A stretch of DNA of 64,000 nucleotides from Lachnospiraceae bacterium OF09-6 (GCA_003435055.1 QUMM01000004.1:81535-145534); one strand, 5' to 3'; counted from the stretch's first letter, positions 18,869 through 29,009 are shown. Notes: generated by a model from the letters alone, not told the origin. Numbers and translations: made by a program.

Positions 18869-18920
18869 AAGATGAAAAGTGCATTTATGCAAAAGTAAAA
18901 AGAGATAAGGAGAATGCAGG

Positions 18921-19958
18921 ATGCCTACGATAAAGGAAATAGCTAAGATAAGCGGAGTATCCGTGGCAACTGTCTCGAATATCATCAACGAGAAGGGAAA
19001 GGTCAGTGAAGAAACGCGAATCCGGGTACAGAAAGTGATCGAAGAGATGAATTATACCCCGAATTCTGTGGCAAAGAATCTGAAAACAAAGAATAGCCGG
19101 TGTATCGGAGTGATTGCAGAAGATATGACGGTTTTTGCTCTGCCAGATATCATTGATGGCATCACAGAGTACTGTGAGAAAGAAGATTATCAGATTCTGC
19201 TGGTGAATCTGAGACTTTATAAAAAATTTGAGGATACCTACTATCAAAGTGACCGATATGGAGCTATTGTACAGAGAGAAATATACAAGCTTCTGTCCAA
19301 ACAGGTGGAAGGGATTATTTATGTAGCCGCTCATGAGCGGCTGATTAACGTTCTGCCACAACAGCTTCCGGTGCCAATGGTGGTAGCTTACAGTTATACG
19401 ACGCAAAAAGGGATTCCGTCTGTGATGGTATCCGATGAGCAGGGAGCCAGGGAGCTGGTGAAGTATCTGATCTCTATGGGACATCGCAGGATTGGAGTCA
19501 TTGCGGGAAAAAAAGACAGTATGCATACCCGTTCCAGACTGGAGGGCTATCAAAGAGCATTGTTTGAAGGCAATGTACTGTATGATCCTGATCTGGTAGT
19601 CTATGGAGACTGGGAGAGACCAAGTGGGTATCGTAATACGGACTATCTACTGGAAAAAAATGTGACGGCAATTTTCTGCATGAATGACTTTATGGCTGGT
19701 GGAGCCTATGACCGGCTGGATGAGCGAAAACGAAAAGTCGGAAAAGATATTGCAGTAGTGGGATATGATAACCGGGAAATGGCCGGATACGAGAAGCCTC
19801 CGCTGACTACGATGGGACTGCCACTACATGATATTGGTTACCGTTCCAGTGAGATTATCATTGAACTGATGAAGCAGGATGAAAAAGCAGAGGCAGAGAG
19901 CAGTATTGCCTATGTGGACTGTAAAGCTTTTATCCGTGATTCAGTAAACCGGATATAA
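18921..19958 (+). CDS. LacI family transcriptional regulator
   Basis: A 345-residue repressor with the LacI plan. The N-terminal HTH is PTIKEIAKISGVSVATVSNIINEKGKVSEETR, and the hinge reads YTPNSVAKNLKTKNS. A periplasmic-binding-protein-like sensor domain begins CIGVIAEDM and ends VDCKAFIRDSV. RBS AAGGAG. It follows the arabinofuranoside transporter, so it likely senses the imported sugar and acts on the operators at 11.49-11.58 kb; this target is inference. Confidence 0.92.
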   Translation: MPTIKEIAKISGVSVATVSNIINEKGKVSEETRIRVQKVIEEMNYTPNSVAKNLKTKNSRCIGVIAEDMTVFALPDIIDGITEYCEKEDYQILLVNLRLYKKFEDTYYQSDRYGAIVQREIYKLLSKQVEGIIYVAAHERLINVLPQQLPVPMVVAYSYTTQKGIPSVMVSDEQGARELVKYLISMGHRRIGVIAGKKDSMHTRSRLEGYQRALFEGNVLYDPDLVVYGDWERPSGYRNTDYLLEKNVTAIFCMNDFMAGGAYDRLDERKRKVGKDIAVVGYDNREMAGYEKPPLTTMGLPLHDIGYRSSEIIIELMKQDEKAEAESSIAYVDCKAFIRDSVNRI

Positions 19959-19995
19959 AACGACTATTGAAAATCCTCACATTTACCAGTATAAT

Positions 19996-20038
19996 CGTAA
20001 CTGTTCAGTATCTTCACAGTGGGTTCTGAACAGTTACG
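19996..20038. repeat. GTAACTGTTCAG hairpin repeat, intact copy
   Basis: CGTAACTGTTCAG (19996-20008) and CTGAACAGTTACG (20026-20038) form a perfect 13-bp stem in the lacI-argS gap. The same repeat, on the other strand and with a 98-bp insertion in it, lies at 31459-31600. It may act as terminator for lacI, but the presence of a second copy points to a dispersed element. Confidence 0.75.
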
Positions 20039-20094
20039 TATAATAATTAATAACAAAACGTGTAAATTGAGAAGTAAGAAACGAGGAAGTTGAG

Positions 20095-21861
20095 ATGAAA
20101 AAACTGTTAGATCTGATTGCCCAGGAGCTGGTTCCGGCATTTGAAAAAGCCGGATACGATGCATCCCTTGCAAGAGTGTCCCTGTCCAATCGCCCGGACC
20201 TGTGTGAGTACCAGTGCAACGGCGCCATGGCGGCTGCGAAGCAGTATAAAAAAGCGCCGATTATGATTGCCAATGATGTTGTAGCGAATCTGGCAGAAAG
20301 CACTATGTTTGAGGAAGTCACAGCCGTGAATCCGGGATTTATCAATATGAAACTGTCAGGTGCTTATCTGGCAGATTATCTGCGTAAGATGCAGGCGGAT
20401 GAAGATTTGTCTGTGGAAAAGGCAAAAGAACCTAAGACCATCGTGATCGATTACGGCGGAGCCAATGTGGCCAAGCCGCTTCACGTAGGACATTTACGTT
20501 CTGCAATCATTGGTGAAAGCTTAAAGAGAATGGGACGTTTCATGGGACATAAAGTCATCGGGGATGTGCATCTGGGAGACTGGGGTCTGCAGATGGGACT
20601 GATCATTACGGAATTACAGAAGCGTCAGCCGGATCTGGTCTATTTCCAGGATGATTATACTGGAGAATATCCAGAAGAAGCGCCATTTACCATCAGTGAT
20701 CTGGAAGAGATCTATCCGACCGCCAGCAAGAAGTCCAAAGAGGATGAAAGTTATAAGGAAGAGGCACTGGAAGCAACACGCCAGCTGCAGATTGGAAAAC
20801 CTGGATATCGTGCCCTCTGGGATCACATTATGAAGGTTTCTGTAACAGACCTGAAGAAGAACTATGGTAAGCTGGATGTATCTTTTGATCTGTGGAAGGG
20901 AGAATCAGATGCACAGCCTTATATCCCGGACATGGTTCAGAAGATGAAGGATGAGGGTTTTGCCCATGAGGATCAGGGTGCCTATGTCGTAGATGTCAAA
21001 GAAGATACAGATACCAAGGAGATCCCACCTTGTATTATAGTGAAGTCAGATGGAGCATCCCTGTATGCTACTACCGATCTGGCTACGATCGTAGAACGTA
21101 TGAAGCTGTATCATCCGGAGCAGATTCAGTATGTCACTGACAAACGTCAGGAGATGCATTTTATTCAGGTATTCCGTTGCGCCAAAAAGACAGGTCTGGT
21201 AAGCGATGATACGAAGTTGTCCTGGCTGGGATTTGGCACCATGAACGGAAAGGACGGTAAGCCGTTCAAGACCCGTGACGGTGGAGTAATGCGTCTGGAA
21301 AATCTGATCAAAGAGATCAATGATGAAATGTATCAGAAGATCATGGATAACCATGAGATTGATCCGGAAGAGGCAAAGGAAACGGCGAGAATTGTAGGAC
21401 TGGCAGCTATCAAGTATGGTGACCTGTCCAACCAGGCTTCCAAGGATTATGTATTTGATATTGATCGTTTTACCTCTTTTGAGGGAAATACCGGACCTTA
21501 TATTCTGTATACTATCGTACGTATCAAGTCAATTCTGAACAAATATCAGGCATCAGGTGAAGATAGTCAGGCCGGTCAGATCGGTGTGGCAGCCAATGCC
21601 AGTGAAAAGGCACTGATGCTGGAACTGAGCAAGTTTAACAGCGTGATGGAAGGTGCATTTGAAGAAATGGCACCGCATAAGATCTGCTCTTATATTTATG
21701 ATCTGTCCAATGCATTCAACAGATTTTATCATGAGACCAAGATCTTATCAGAAGAGGATGCACAGCAGAAAGCATCCTGGATCAAATTACTGGTACTGAC
21801 CCGCGATGTGCTGGAAAGCTGCATCGGCGTGCTGGGATTTGATGCACCGGAGAGAATGTAA
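20095..21861 (+). CDS. argS: Arginyl-tRNA synthetase
   Basis: A 588-residue class I synthetase that charges tRNA-Arg in the cytoplasm. The N-terminal Add-1 domain precedes the HIGH-type motif PLHVGHLRSAIIGESLKRMG (about 120-140), typical of ArgRS together with DYGGANVAKPLHVGH. A degenerate KMSKS position (KPFKTRDGGVMRLENLI) and the alpha-helical anticodon domain ending VLGFDAPERM follow. Length and motif order are normal and the frame is intact. It has its own leader and a terminator directly after. Confidence 0.97.
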   Translation: MKKLLDLIAQELVPAFEKAGYDASLARVSLSNRPDLCEYQCNGAMAAAKQYKKAPIMIANDVVANLAESTMFEEVTAVNPGFINMKLSGAYLADYLRKMQADEDLSVEKAKEPKTIVIDYGGANVAKPLHVGHLRSAIIGESLKRMGRFMGHKVIGDVHLGDWGLQMGLIITELQKRQPDLVYFQDDYTGEYPEEAPFTISDLEEIYPTASKKSKEDESYKEEALEATRQLQIGKPGYRALWDHIMKVSVTDLKKNYGKLDVSFDLWKGESDAQPYIPDMVQKMKDEGFAHEDQGAYVVDVKEDTDTKEIPPCIIVKSDGASLYATTDLATIVERMKLYHPEQIQYVTDKRQEMHFIQVFRCAKKTGLVSDDTKLSWLGFGTMNGKDGKPFKTRDGGVMRLENLIKEINDEMYQKIMDNHEIDPEEAKETARIVGLAAIKYGDLSNQASKDYVFDIDRFTSFEGNTGPYILYTIVRIKSILNKYQASGEDSQAGQIGVAANASEKALMLELSKFNSVMEGAFEEMAPHKICSYIYDLSNAFNRFYHETKILSEEDAQQKASWIKLLVLTRDVLESCIGVLGFDAPERM

Positions 21862-21867
21862 AAACTG

Positions 21868-21896
21868 CCCCCGTGTTGTAGGACACGGGGATTTTT
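21868..21896 (+). terminator. Terminator after argS
   Basis: CCCCGTGT (21869-21876) pairs with ACACGGGG (21883-21890) around a 6-nt loop, followed by ATTTTT. Confidence 0.85.
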
Positions 21897-21936
21897 ATAC
21901 AAGAAATCCAACAATCAGATACAATAAAAAATATTG

Positions 21937-21965
21937 TGCAACATTTACAATGGACAAATGTTGCA
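21937..21965. promoter_or_regulatory. Palindrome upstream of Ser/Thr kinase gene
   Basis: TGCAACATTT and AAATGTTGCA form perfect 10-bp arms around a 9-nt centre in the argS-kinase gap. It could be an operator or an RNA hairpin. No further gene is convincing in 21897-22141; a 27-codon frame from 22035 has no RBS. Confidence 0.45.
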
Positions 21966-22141
21966 TCCTGTAGTACAATGAATTCAATTCAAATCTGTGA
22001 ATCATATCATGGCGTTCGCCAATTGATTCCATCTATGAAGAAAATATTGTTCAGAGTCATTGCTGCTTATGGAAGGGGCGGTAACTCAGGATTTTCTGGA
22101 CACATTTATGACAAGTAAATAACCAGAAGGGAGGAATTGGT

Positions 22142-23692
22142 CTGGAACCGGGAACCTGGATTGACGACAGATACAAGATTCTGCGTTTACTGGGAAAGGG
22201 ACAGGAAGGCAGTGTTTATCTGGCTTTTCAGGAGACGTTATTTCGTTTTTATGCAATAAAAGAAGTGAAAAAAGAGGGAGTCTGTTTCTCCAGAGAAAGC
22301 GTAGAAGTATGGAAGACTCTGCATTGTCCCGGGTTTCCGGAGGTGGCAGATATTCTGGAGACGGAGGATACTGTGATGATCGTGTCAGAATATATTGAGG
22401 GCATGAATTTGCAGGCCTACATGGAAAATGGCGGAAAAATAACACTGAAAATGGCGATGTGCTGGTGCAGGCAGATTGGAGAGATACTGGAGTATCTTCA
22501 TCGTCAGAATCCGCCGATTGCCTATGGGGATCTGAAACCTGACAATCTGATGCTGCAAAGAGAGCAAATTGTGCTGGTGGATATGGGATCTCTGATTCGG
22601 CAGGGCAGTGCCGGAAAATATACCGGAACAAAGGAGTACACCAGAGAGAAAAGCGAATTACAGAAGATGGATCCGGAAGAACGGGATGGCTATAGCTATG
22701 GAAGAGTGATGCAATTGCTGGCGGAGGCCTGTGGAAGCAGAAAATTAAGGAAGCTGGCCCTAAAGCTGATGGACAAAGGAAAGAAGCGGATCTCCATCAA
22801 AAAAGCCGAAAAGGAATTGAAAAAAATGAGTCTGCAAAGTTGGTTTTATGCAGTTATGCTGATCCTGACAGGAAGCCTGCTGACTGGAATGGGCATAAAA
22901 GAAGTCCGTGCCTTACAGTGGAATACCAAAGAACAGGAGTATCACAGTGAGCTGGAGGCGGCCAGTCTGTTAAGTGCAGAAGAACAGCAGCAGGCGTTTG
23001 TTCAGCTGATTATGAAATATCCGGAACGAAAAGAGGGGTATTTGAAACTGCTGGAACAGTTTCAGCAGGATATGGAAATGGATGAACAGGAGGATCTGTA
23101 TTATCGAAAACTATGGAAACAGATACCGGGAGGTATGGAAGCTAACTGCAGAGAGATTTTAAAGCAGAGTCCGGCAGACTGGCAGGAGGTGGCCTATGAA
23201 AGTGGAATTACCTACTGGTATTTTTATACCGGACTGGAGGGAAAACGCTATGCATCCAGATGGTTTGCCGAAGTAACGCAGATGTCGGAAGAGACTGGAA
23301 CAGACTCGGAACTATGGAGAAAAAGCCAGTTATATAAAAAGATGGGAGAATACTGGGAGAAATGGAAAAAATATGATGAAACAGGAGAAGGACAACAGCT
23401 ATTTTCAGACTATTGGGAGGATTGTGAACAGCTTCTTATCTTTCACAAGGGGCAGATTACGATGACAAGGCTGATGCTCTGGTCGGAGATGCTCTCTTCC
23501 TGGAAACATTATATGGTGGAATTGAAAGAATGTGGCATACAAAGTGCACAATTAGAAGAAAAACTGCTACAGGCAGAAAAAGAACAAAGTCAGATCCAGA
23601 ACAGACACGGTCGTATGCAGGAACTTGGAAAAGAACTGGATCAGGATATCAGTGAGATTCGAAAAATGATAAAGCGGGTATATCAGATGTGA
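22142..23692 (+). CDS. Membrane-bound Ser/Thr protein kinase, probable CTG start
   Basis: In-frame sequence upstream of the first GTG (22265) clearly encodes the kinase N-lobe: DDRYKILRLLGKGQEGSVYLAF (glycine loop) and FYAIKEVKK (ATP-binding Lys). The protein must therefore start before 22265. CTG at 22142 lies 7 nt after GGGAGG and is the best start (LEPGTWIDDRY), giving about 516 residues. The catalytic loop is AYGDLKPDNLML (HRD replaced by YGD) and the metal motif is VDMGS in place of DFG. A TM helix (WFYAVMLILTGSLLTGMG, about 236-253) separates it from an extracytoplasmic coiled-coil/helical C-terminus. A signalling kinase of the PrkC type without PASTA repeats; its target is unknown. Confidence 0.8.
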   Translation: MEPGTWIDDRYKILRLLGKGQEGSVYLAFQETLFRFYAIKEVKKEGVCFSRESVEVWKTLHCPGFPEVADILETEDTVMIVSEYIEGMNLQAYMENGGKITLKMAMCWCRQIGEILEYLHRQNPPIAYGDLKPDNLMLQREQIVLVDMGSLIRQGSAGKYTGTKEYTREKSELQKMDPEERDGYSYGRVMQLLAEACGSRKLRKLALKLMDKGKKRISIKKAEKELKKMSLQSWFYAVMLILTGSLLTGMGIKEVRALQWNTKEQEYHSELEAASLLSAEEQQQAFVQLIMKYPERKEGYLKLLEQFQQDMEMDEQEDLYYRKLWKQIPGGMEANCREILKQSPADWQEVAYESGITYWYFYTGLEGKRYASRWFAEVTQMSEETGTDSELWRKSQLYKKMGEYWEKWKKYDETGEGQQLFSDYWEDCEQLLIFHKGQITMTRLMLWSEMLSSWKHYMVELKECGIQSAQLEEKLLQAEKEQSQIQNRHGRMQELGKELDQDISEIRKMIKRVYQM

Positions 23693-23695
23693 GAT

Positions 23696-23746
23696 GACTC
23701 CCACCTTTAGGTGACGAGGAGCAAATTAGTATCAGTGGTGGGAGTC
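23696..23746. repeat. Inverted repeat after kinase gene
   Basis: GACTCCCACC (23696-23705) and GGTGGGAGTC (23737-23746) are perfect 10-bp arms; the left arm is followed by TTTAGGTG, which can form an inner stem. This may terminate the kinase transcript or be a remnant of an IS200-like end. Confidence 0.55.
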
Positions 23747-23764
23747 AATCCCCCATCTGATATA

Positions 23765-23854
23765 GCCTCCGGCAGGATTGCAGAGATGCGCAAAAGAAAT
23801 ATGTCATGCTTTGCATGACGCGCATCTCGCAGCAAGAATGCCGAGGCATTCTTG
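23765..23854 (+). repeat. Dispersed GCCTCCGGC hairpin repeat, copy 2
   Basis: Shares its start (GCCTCCGGCAG) and its end (palindrome CAAGAATGCCGAGGCATTCTTG, arms of 10 bp) with 16947-17020. It holds an additional stem GAGATGCG...CGCATCTC. Repeats of this form are intergenic mobile hairpins; function unknown. Confidence 0.65.
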
Positions 23855-23860
23855 AAACAG

Positions 23861-23971
23861 ATGAACATGGATGGACTGAAAGATGCGGTTGTAAAGATGC
23901 CGGCAGGTATTACCTATGACCGGGATAGTAAGCAGCATACATGTGTGATAGAAAAAATGATAAAAGAATAA
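23861..23971 (+). pseudogene. Possible remnant of an ATP-binding protein gene
   Basis: A 36-codon frame reads MNMDGLKDAVVKMPAG, similar to a stretch found in the AAA-type ATP-binding proteins common in Lachnospiraceae (NLDGLKDA.v.ML.G). It is directly next to the hairpin repeat and overlaps the kinase frame that follows. Too short to be sure. Confidence 0.3.
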
Positions 23972-23982
23972 GTGACGGAATT

Positions 23983-26883
23983 ATGAAAAACAGAAAAAAG
24001 CTAACTTATATTTCACGGGCAGCGCTGATGATACTGACCTGTGTTCTGATTATATTATTTTTCGGTATCATGTCTCTGGTGAGCAGGATCCAGGGAACGG
24101 CACGGGTAGTGAATTATGCCGGGCTGGTGCGTGGCAAGACCCAGAGGATTATCAAGCTGGAGGATGCCGGGCAGCCACAGGATGGCATGATAGCAGATAT
24201 TGATGCATTTATCGAAGGACTTCGTTATGGCAGCAGGGATCTGGATCTGGTACGGTTAAATGATACGGATTTCCAGAATAAAATGACCGATCTGGCCGGC
24301 CAGTTTGAAGAACTGAAAAAAGAAATCCAGAAAGTAAGAGCGCAGGGATACGAGCATACACAGATCATTGAGAAGAGTGAAACGTTCTTTAATACCTGTG
24401 ATGAGGCTACCGGTTTTGCAGAGAAGTATTCTCAGAAGAAAGCTACGGATCTGAGTCATCTGGAGAATATCGTCATGGCAGATATTGTGGGGCTTTTGCT
24501 GATCATCGGATGGGAACTGGTGAAGGCCTTGCGCTATGCAGCACAGAATGCAGCGCTGCGCAAAAAAGTGTATCTGGATGAGGCTACCGGGTTGCCCAAT
24601 AAGAATAAATGTGAAGAATTACTAAATGCACCAGAGCCAGTGTCGGAGAATGCGCCAGTGGCGGTCTGTGTCTTTGATCTGAACAATCTGCGGACGATCA
24701 ACAACAATCTGGGACATGATAAAGGAGACGAATACATCCGTTCTTTTGCACAGCAGCTGCGTCTGGCAGTTCCAGAGGAGCATTTTGTGGGCAGGGATGG
24801 CGGTGACGAGTTTCTGGCATTGCTTCATGGATTGAATCATGAGGAAACGAATGCCTGTCTCAGACAGGTGAGAGAGAGCATCGCAAAGTATTCTGAAAAG
24901 CATCCGGAGATGCCGATCAGTTATGCAGTGGGATATGCATTATCCACAGATTTTGAAGGAACTACTATGAGGGAACTTTTCCGACTGGCAGATAAGAATA
25001 TGTATGTGGATAAGAACCGTGCCAAGATGGAAGAAGCAGCGGAGGTACAGAGACAGAATTACCAGCTGCTGGATGAGATCAAGGGGAAAGGCTATCAGTT
25101 TACAGATTGTATTTATTGTGATGCGCTGCTGGATGAATACCGCGTGCTTCGCGCCAGTTCCACATTTTTCCTGGCGGAGGATGGCAGTTATTCCGGCGCA
25201 GTGGAGCAGATCGTACAGGAATTATCTAATCATGAAACCAGAAAAGAGCTTTGGAAAAATCTGCAGCTGTCCAGTCTGAAACAGAATCTGTCCGAACAGC
25301 AAAGAAAGATCGAACTCACTTATCACGGTGCGGAACATGCTGGGGATCAGGAGCAGCATGGACGGATCACGATTCTATTTGTAAATGAAACGGAAGACCA
25401 GAAGCTGCATCATTTTATCCTGGGATTTGACGTATATCATGATGTGAACAATGGTGCATCGAATGAAAAAATGCAGCTGACTCAGTATTACGATCAGATG
25501 AAACAGTCGATTTTGGAAAATGGTAAGTATGTGGATGCGTTGCTGGAAACTGCGGAGGCGGTCTATACGGTAAATCTGACGGATGATAAGCTGGAAGCAG
25601 TTTATTTTCACGGGATGGATCGCAGTATAGAGGCAGAGATGGAGATACCGTGTTCCTATAATGAATATTGTGAAGAAAGAAGTTCCCGTATCACAGAAGA
25701 TACCCTGGAGAATTTCCGCATCGTGGATACTTCTGAGAAGCTGATCGGACGTTTCACAGATGGTGATAAACAGGTAGTGGTGGAATATCAGGAAAAAGGG
25801 AAAGATGATAAGCTGATATGGCTGCAGAAGACGGTACTCATGACGCAGAATACCTGGTATGACAACCAGACGCAGAAAGCAAAATCTGTGATTCACGGAA
25901 TTATCCTGTTTAAAAATACTTCTGCATTTCATGAAAAGGATCAGGAGGAAAAAGAGAGGCTGAAGGTAGCCATTGAAGAGGCAAATTCAGTCAGTCAGGC
26001 CAAGACGGACTTCCTGAACCGGATGAGCCATGATATCCGTACACCGATCAACGGAATTATGGGAATGGTAGATATTACCCGTAAGTACCGCAATGATCCA
26101 CAGAAGCTGGAAGAGTGTCTGGATAAGATTCAATTGTCTTCCAGGCATTTGCAGGAGCTGGTCAATGATGTGTTGGATATGAGTAAACTGGAGTCTGAGC
26201 AGACAGTATTGGAACAGATTCCATTTGATCTGGAGAAAATGATGAATGAAGTATCCTCTCTGGTGAATGCGCAGCTGATTCAGAGCAACATTACTCATCG
26301 GATTCACAGGGAAAATATGCAGCATATGGCACTGATCGGCAGTCCGTTACATTTGAGACAGATCATGCTGAATCTGTTCAGCAATGCGATTAAGTATAAC
26401 AAACCTGGTGGAACGATTGATACTTATGCAAAAGAATTAGCCTGTGATGGCACAACGGCATGGTTTGAATTCAAGATTATCGATACCGGAATAGGGATGA
26501 GTGAAAAATTCGTGAGAGAAGAACTGTTTAAGCCATTTACACAGGAACAGTCCGGAGCTCGAACTCGTTATAAGGGAACCGGACTGGGTATGTCCATCGT
26601 TGGCCGGCTGGTAGAGCTGATGTGCGGAACTATTGAAGCTGCCAGTGTGAAAGACGAGGGAACAACGATCTGTTTCCGGGTACCGCTTCAGATAGATCAG
26701 AAAGGTCAGCAGGTTATCTCAGAGCAGAAAACAGAGGTGGAAACGGAACTGCGTCTCAAAGGATACCATATACTCCTTGTAGAAGACAATGAGATCAACA
26801 TGGAGATCGCCCAGTTCTATCTGGAAGAAAATGGAGCAACAGTGTACAGGCATGGAATGGACAGGAAGCAGTCGATCAGGTGA
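23983..26883 (+). CDS. GGDEF / histidine kinase / receiver hybrid protein, main part (frameshifted)
   Basis: Start chosen at [17 protein letters not shown] (23983); an in-frame ATG lies 42 nt upstream but has no better RBS. The order is: TM helix, extracytoplasmic helical sensor (about 35-155), second TM helix ([18 protein letters not shown]), then a diguanylate cyclase domain with intact RDGGDEF (about residue 270). A PAS-like linker, a HisKA box with [18 protein letters not shown] (phospho-acceptor His), a HATPase domain with the N box and TGLGMSIV, and the start of a receiver domain ([14 protein letters not shown]) follow. The receiver is broken at about 26853. The full gene should be 23983-27139, about 1052 residues. 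It links two-component signalling with possible c-di-GMP synthesis. Confidence 0.88.
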   Translation: MKNRKKLTYISRAALMILTCVLIILFFGIMSLVSRIQGTARVVNYAGLVRGKTQRIIKLEDAGQPQDGMIADIDAFIEGLRYGSRDLDLVRLNDTDFQNKMTDLAGQFEELKKEIQKVRAQGYEHTQIIEKSETFFNTCDEATGFAEKYSQKKATDLSHLENIVMADIVGLLLIIGWELVKALRYAAQNAALRKKVYLDEATGLPNKNKCEELLNAPEPVSENAPVAVCVFDLNNLRTINNNLGHDKGDEYIRSFAQQLRLAVPEEHFVGRDGGDEFLALLHGLNHEETNACLRQVRESIAKYSEKHPEMPISYAVGYALSTDFEGTTMRELFRLADKNMYVDKNRAKMEEAAEVQRQNYQLLDEIKGKGYQFTDCIYCDALLDEYRVLRASSTFFLAEDGSYSGAVEQIVQELSNHETRKELWKNLQLSSLKQNLSEQQRKIELTYHGAEHAGDQEQHGRITILFVNETEDQKLHHFILGFDVYHDVNNGASNEKMQLTQYYDQMKQSILENGKYVDALLETAEAVYTVNLTDDKLEAVYFHGMDRSIEAEMEIPCSYNEYCEERSSRITEDTLENFRIVDTSEKLIGRFTDGDKQVVVEYQEKGKDDKLIWLQKTVLMTQNTWYDNQTQKAKSVIHGIILFKNTSAFHEKDQEEKERLKVAIEEANSVSQAKTDFLNRMSHDIRTPINGIMGMVDITRKYRNDPQKLEECLDKIQLSSRHLQELVNDVLDMSKLESEQTVLEQIPFDLEKMMNEVSSLVNAQLIQSNITHRIHRENMQHMALIGSPLHLRQIMLNLFSNAIKYNKPGGTIDTYAKELACDGTTAWFEFKIIDTGIGMSEKFVREELFKPFTQEQSGARTRYKGTGLGMSIVGRLVELMCGTIEAASVKDEGTTICFRVPLQIDQKGQQVISEQKTEVETELRLKGYHILLVEDNEINMEIAQFYLEENGATVYRHGMDRKQSIR

Positions 26884-27139
26884 AAACTGCAGATCCTGGA
26901 ACGTTTGATGCGATACTGATGGATATTATGATGCCAGTGATGGATGGAATGGAAGCAGCCAGACAGATTCGAATCTGGGAAAGCAGTACGATATCCATAC
27001 GCCGATCATTGCAATGACCGCCCAGGCTTCTCTGGACAGTGCACAGAAATGCAGAGAGGCAGGCATGGACGATTATGTGACCAAGCCGGTCGATCAGGTA
27101 ATGCTTGTAAATCGGATAAGCCATTGGAGACGAAGCTGA
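26854..27139 (+). pseudogene. Rest of the receiver domain of the hybrid kinase (two frame breaks)
   Basis: After one base is restored at about 26853 (AGG-GCA expected) the text reads [42 protein letters not shown], with the phospho-acceptor Asp in LMDIMMP. A second missing base at about 26971 separates this from [18 protein letters not shown] and AGMDDYVTKPVDQ, which contain the conserved Thr and Lys. All receiver residues are present once both bases are restored, so the domain was functional. It ends SHWRRS at 27139. Confidence 0.75.
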
Positions 27140-27281
27140 CCATTGGCTCAAACTGACTGAATAAAGACATCGGTATAGTATAAGGCGACGCTGATAGCTG
27201 GCATCGACCACCAGATTCATACCTGTATTATTTATGATGGTTTCATATAATAAATAAACAAAGTGTTTTAGGAAACTTATT

Positions 27282-29009
27282 ATGAATAATCAGGTATTGG
27301 ATACGCAGCTTAATCTGGCTTTTGACGCTACGCTGGAGGAATTGGAAAAATCGCTGGATCTGGATGTGGGATATGACAGTCAGACCGGACAGTGGGAGGC
27401 AATCGTAAGATACGCAGGGGCTGGAAAGGGTGCTGAGGATCGAAGCCAGTCAGAGATGCAGGGATTGTCAGTAACCTGGCTGTCGGGTGGCTATGGAATC
27501 ATAAGGGGAACGAAAGCTGCAATTGATGCATTTAGTGAAGATCCATTTGTAGAATATATTGAGAAACCGAAACGGTTGTACTTTGCTACAGAGCAGGGAA
27601 AACTTGCTTCCTGTATGGAGCCATTACAGACCGGTTTCGGTTTTTCTTTATTTGGAAAAGGAATCCTGATTGCAGTGCTGGATTCTGGTATTGATTATAC
27701 GCATCCGGAATTTCGAAATGCGGATGGCTCATCCAGAATACTGGCGATCTGGGATCAGACTGGAAATGGAAATCCGCCGAAAGGGTTTACGGTGGGGACA
27801 GAGTACGGTCAGGAGGAGATAAACGAGTCATTAGGTAGCACACCACTCCCAATCAGAGATCTCAGTGGTCATGGAACAGCAGTAGCAGCCATTGCAGCAG
27901 GAAATAGTGGGGTGGCGCCACAGGCGCAGCTACTGGTGGTAAAATTGGGAAATCTGTCAGCAAGCACATTTTCAAAGACCACGGAATTGATGATGGCCGT
28001 GGAATATGCCTATCAGAAAGCACTGGAGGTGCAGATGCCGCTGGTGATCAATCTCAGCTTTGGAACGGTATATGGTCCACACAATGGTACCGGACTTCTG
28101 GAAACTTATCTGGATGAAATGATGGGGCGGTGGAAATCTGTGATTGTAGTGGGAACCGGAAATGAAGGAAATGCAGCGGGACATGTGCATAGTACGCTTC
28201 AAGGGGGCACGGATACAGTCATTCCATTCAGTGTGGCAGCAGGAGAGACGGGACTGAATGTGCAGGTATGGAAAAGCTATACGGATCAGTTCGACATTTC
28301 TTTGCAGGCACCGGACGGTACACAGATTGGACCGTTGTATGAAAATCTGGGACCACAGAGATATCGAATGAGCTCCACCAATCTGCTGATATATTATGGA
28401 AAACCATCGCCATTTATGATTTCGCAGGAGATTTATTTTGATTTTATACCAGATGGAGACTATGTAACGGCAGGCATCTGGAGACTGATTCTAAAGCCGC
28501 AACGTCTGGCGGAGGGAGCTGTGGATCTGTGGCTTCCGGCTGTTGGAAGTCTGAATCCGGGAACCCGTTTCCTTCAGCCGATACCGGAGAATACGCTGAC
28601 AGTGCCATCTACCGCAAGAAAGGTGATCTCAGTAGGGGCATATGATTCCAGGAGCAGGATTTACGCTTCGTTTTCCGGTCGGGGAAATCCACCCGGAGCC
28701 TATCCTCTCCCTGCTTTGTCTCAGGTAAAACCAGATCTGGTGGCACCTGGGGTAGACATCCAGACAGCGGCAGTCGGCGGTGGCTATATTTCTGTGACGG
28801 GAACCTCTTTTGCCACACCATTTGTATCCGGTGCAGCAGCCATGTTGATGGAATGGGGACTGGTGGATGGCAATGATCCTTATCTGCATGGGGAAAAAGT
28901 GCGGGCATATCTGCAGAGAGGAGCACAGAGACTGCCGGGGTATCGGCAGTGGCCAAATGCAAGTGTGGGGTATGGGCGATTATGCCTTTCAGAGAGCATA
29001 CCGAAATGA
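27282..29009 (+). CDS. S8 family subtilisin-like protease, Csp-like
   Basis: A 575-residue serine protease. The catalytic triad is present: Asp in VLDSGIDYTHPEF, His in DLSGHGTAVAAIAAG and Ser in SVTGTSFATPFVSGAAAM. A prodomain-like N-terminus lacks a secretion signal, and a jelly-roll insert (about 320-430) lies between His and Ser. This arrangement is typical of the clostridial Csp proteases that process the cortex hydrolase SleC, and of related intracellular S8 enzymes. No export signal is seen. The role in spores is known for the family but not shown here. Confidence 0.88.
   Translation: MNNQVLDTQLNLAFDATLEELEKSLDLDVGYDSQTGQWEAIVRYAGAGKGAEDRSQSEMQGLSVTWLSGGYGIIRGTKAAIDAFSEDPFVEYIEKPKRLYFATEQGKLASCMEPLQTGFGFSLFGKGILIAVLDSGIDYTHPEFRNADGSSRILAIWDQTGNGNPPKGFTVGTEYGQEEINESLGSTPLPIRDLSGHGTAVAAIAAGNSGVAPQAQLLVVKLGNLSASTFSKTTELMMAVEYAYQKALEVQMPLVINLSFGTVYGPHNGTGLLETYLDEMMGRWKSVIVVGTGNEGNAAGHVHSTLQGGTDTVIPFSVAAGETGLNVQVWKSYTDQFDISLQAPDGTQIGPLYENLGPQRYRMSSTNLLIYYGKPSPFMISQEIYFDFIPDGDYVTAGIWRLILKPQRLAEGAVDLWLPAVGSLNPGTRFLQPIPENTLTVPSTARKVISVGAYDSRSRIYASFSGRGNPPGAYPLPALSQVKPDLVAPGVDIQTAAVGGGYISVTGTSFATPFVSGAAAMLMEWGLVDGNDPYLHGEKVRAYLQRGAQRLPGYRQWPNASVGYGRLCLSESIPK

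Noticed and set aside
22035..22118. 27-codon frame MKKILFRVIAAYGRGGNSGF... before the kinase gene
   Set aside because: No RBS and no known family; kept only as a remark, although a small peptide cannot be excluded.
26944..27156. 70-codon plus frame after the hybrid kinase
   Set aside because: It is an out-of-frame reading of the receiver domain, whose true sequence appears in another frame.
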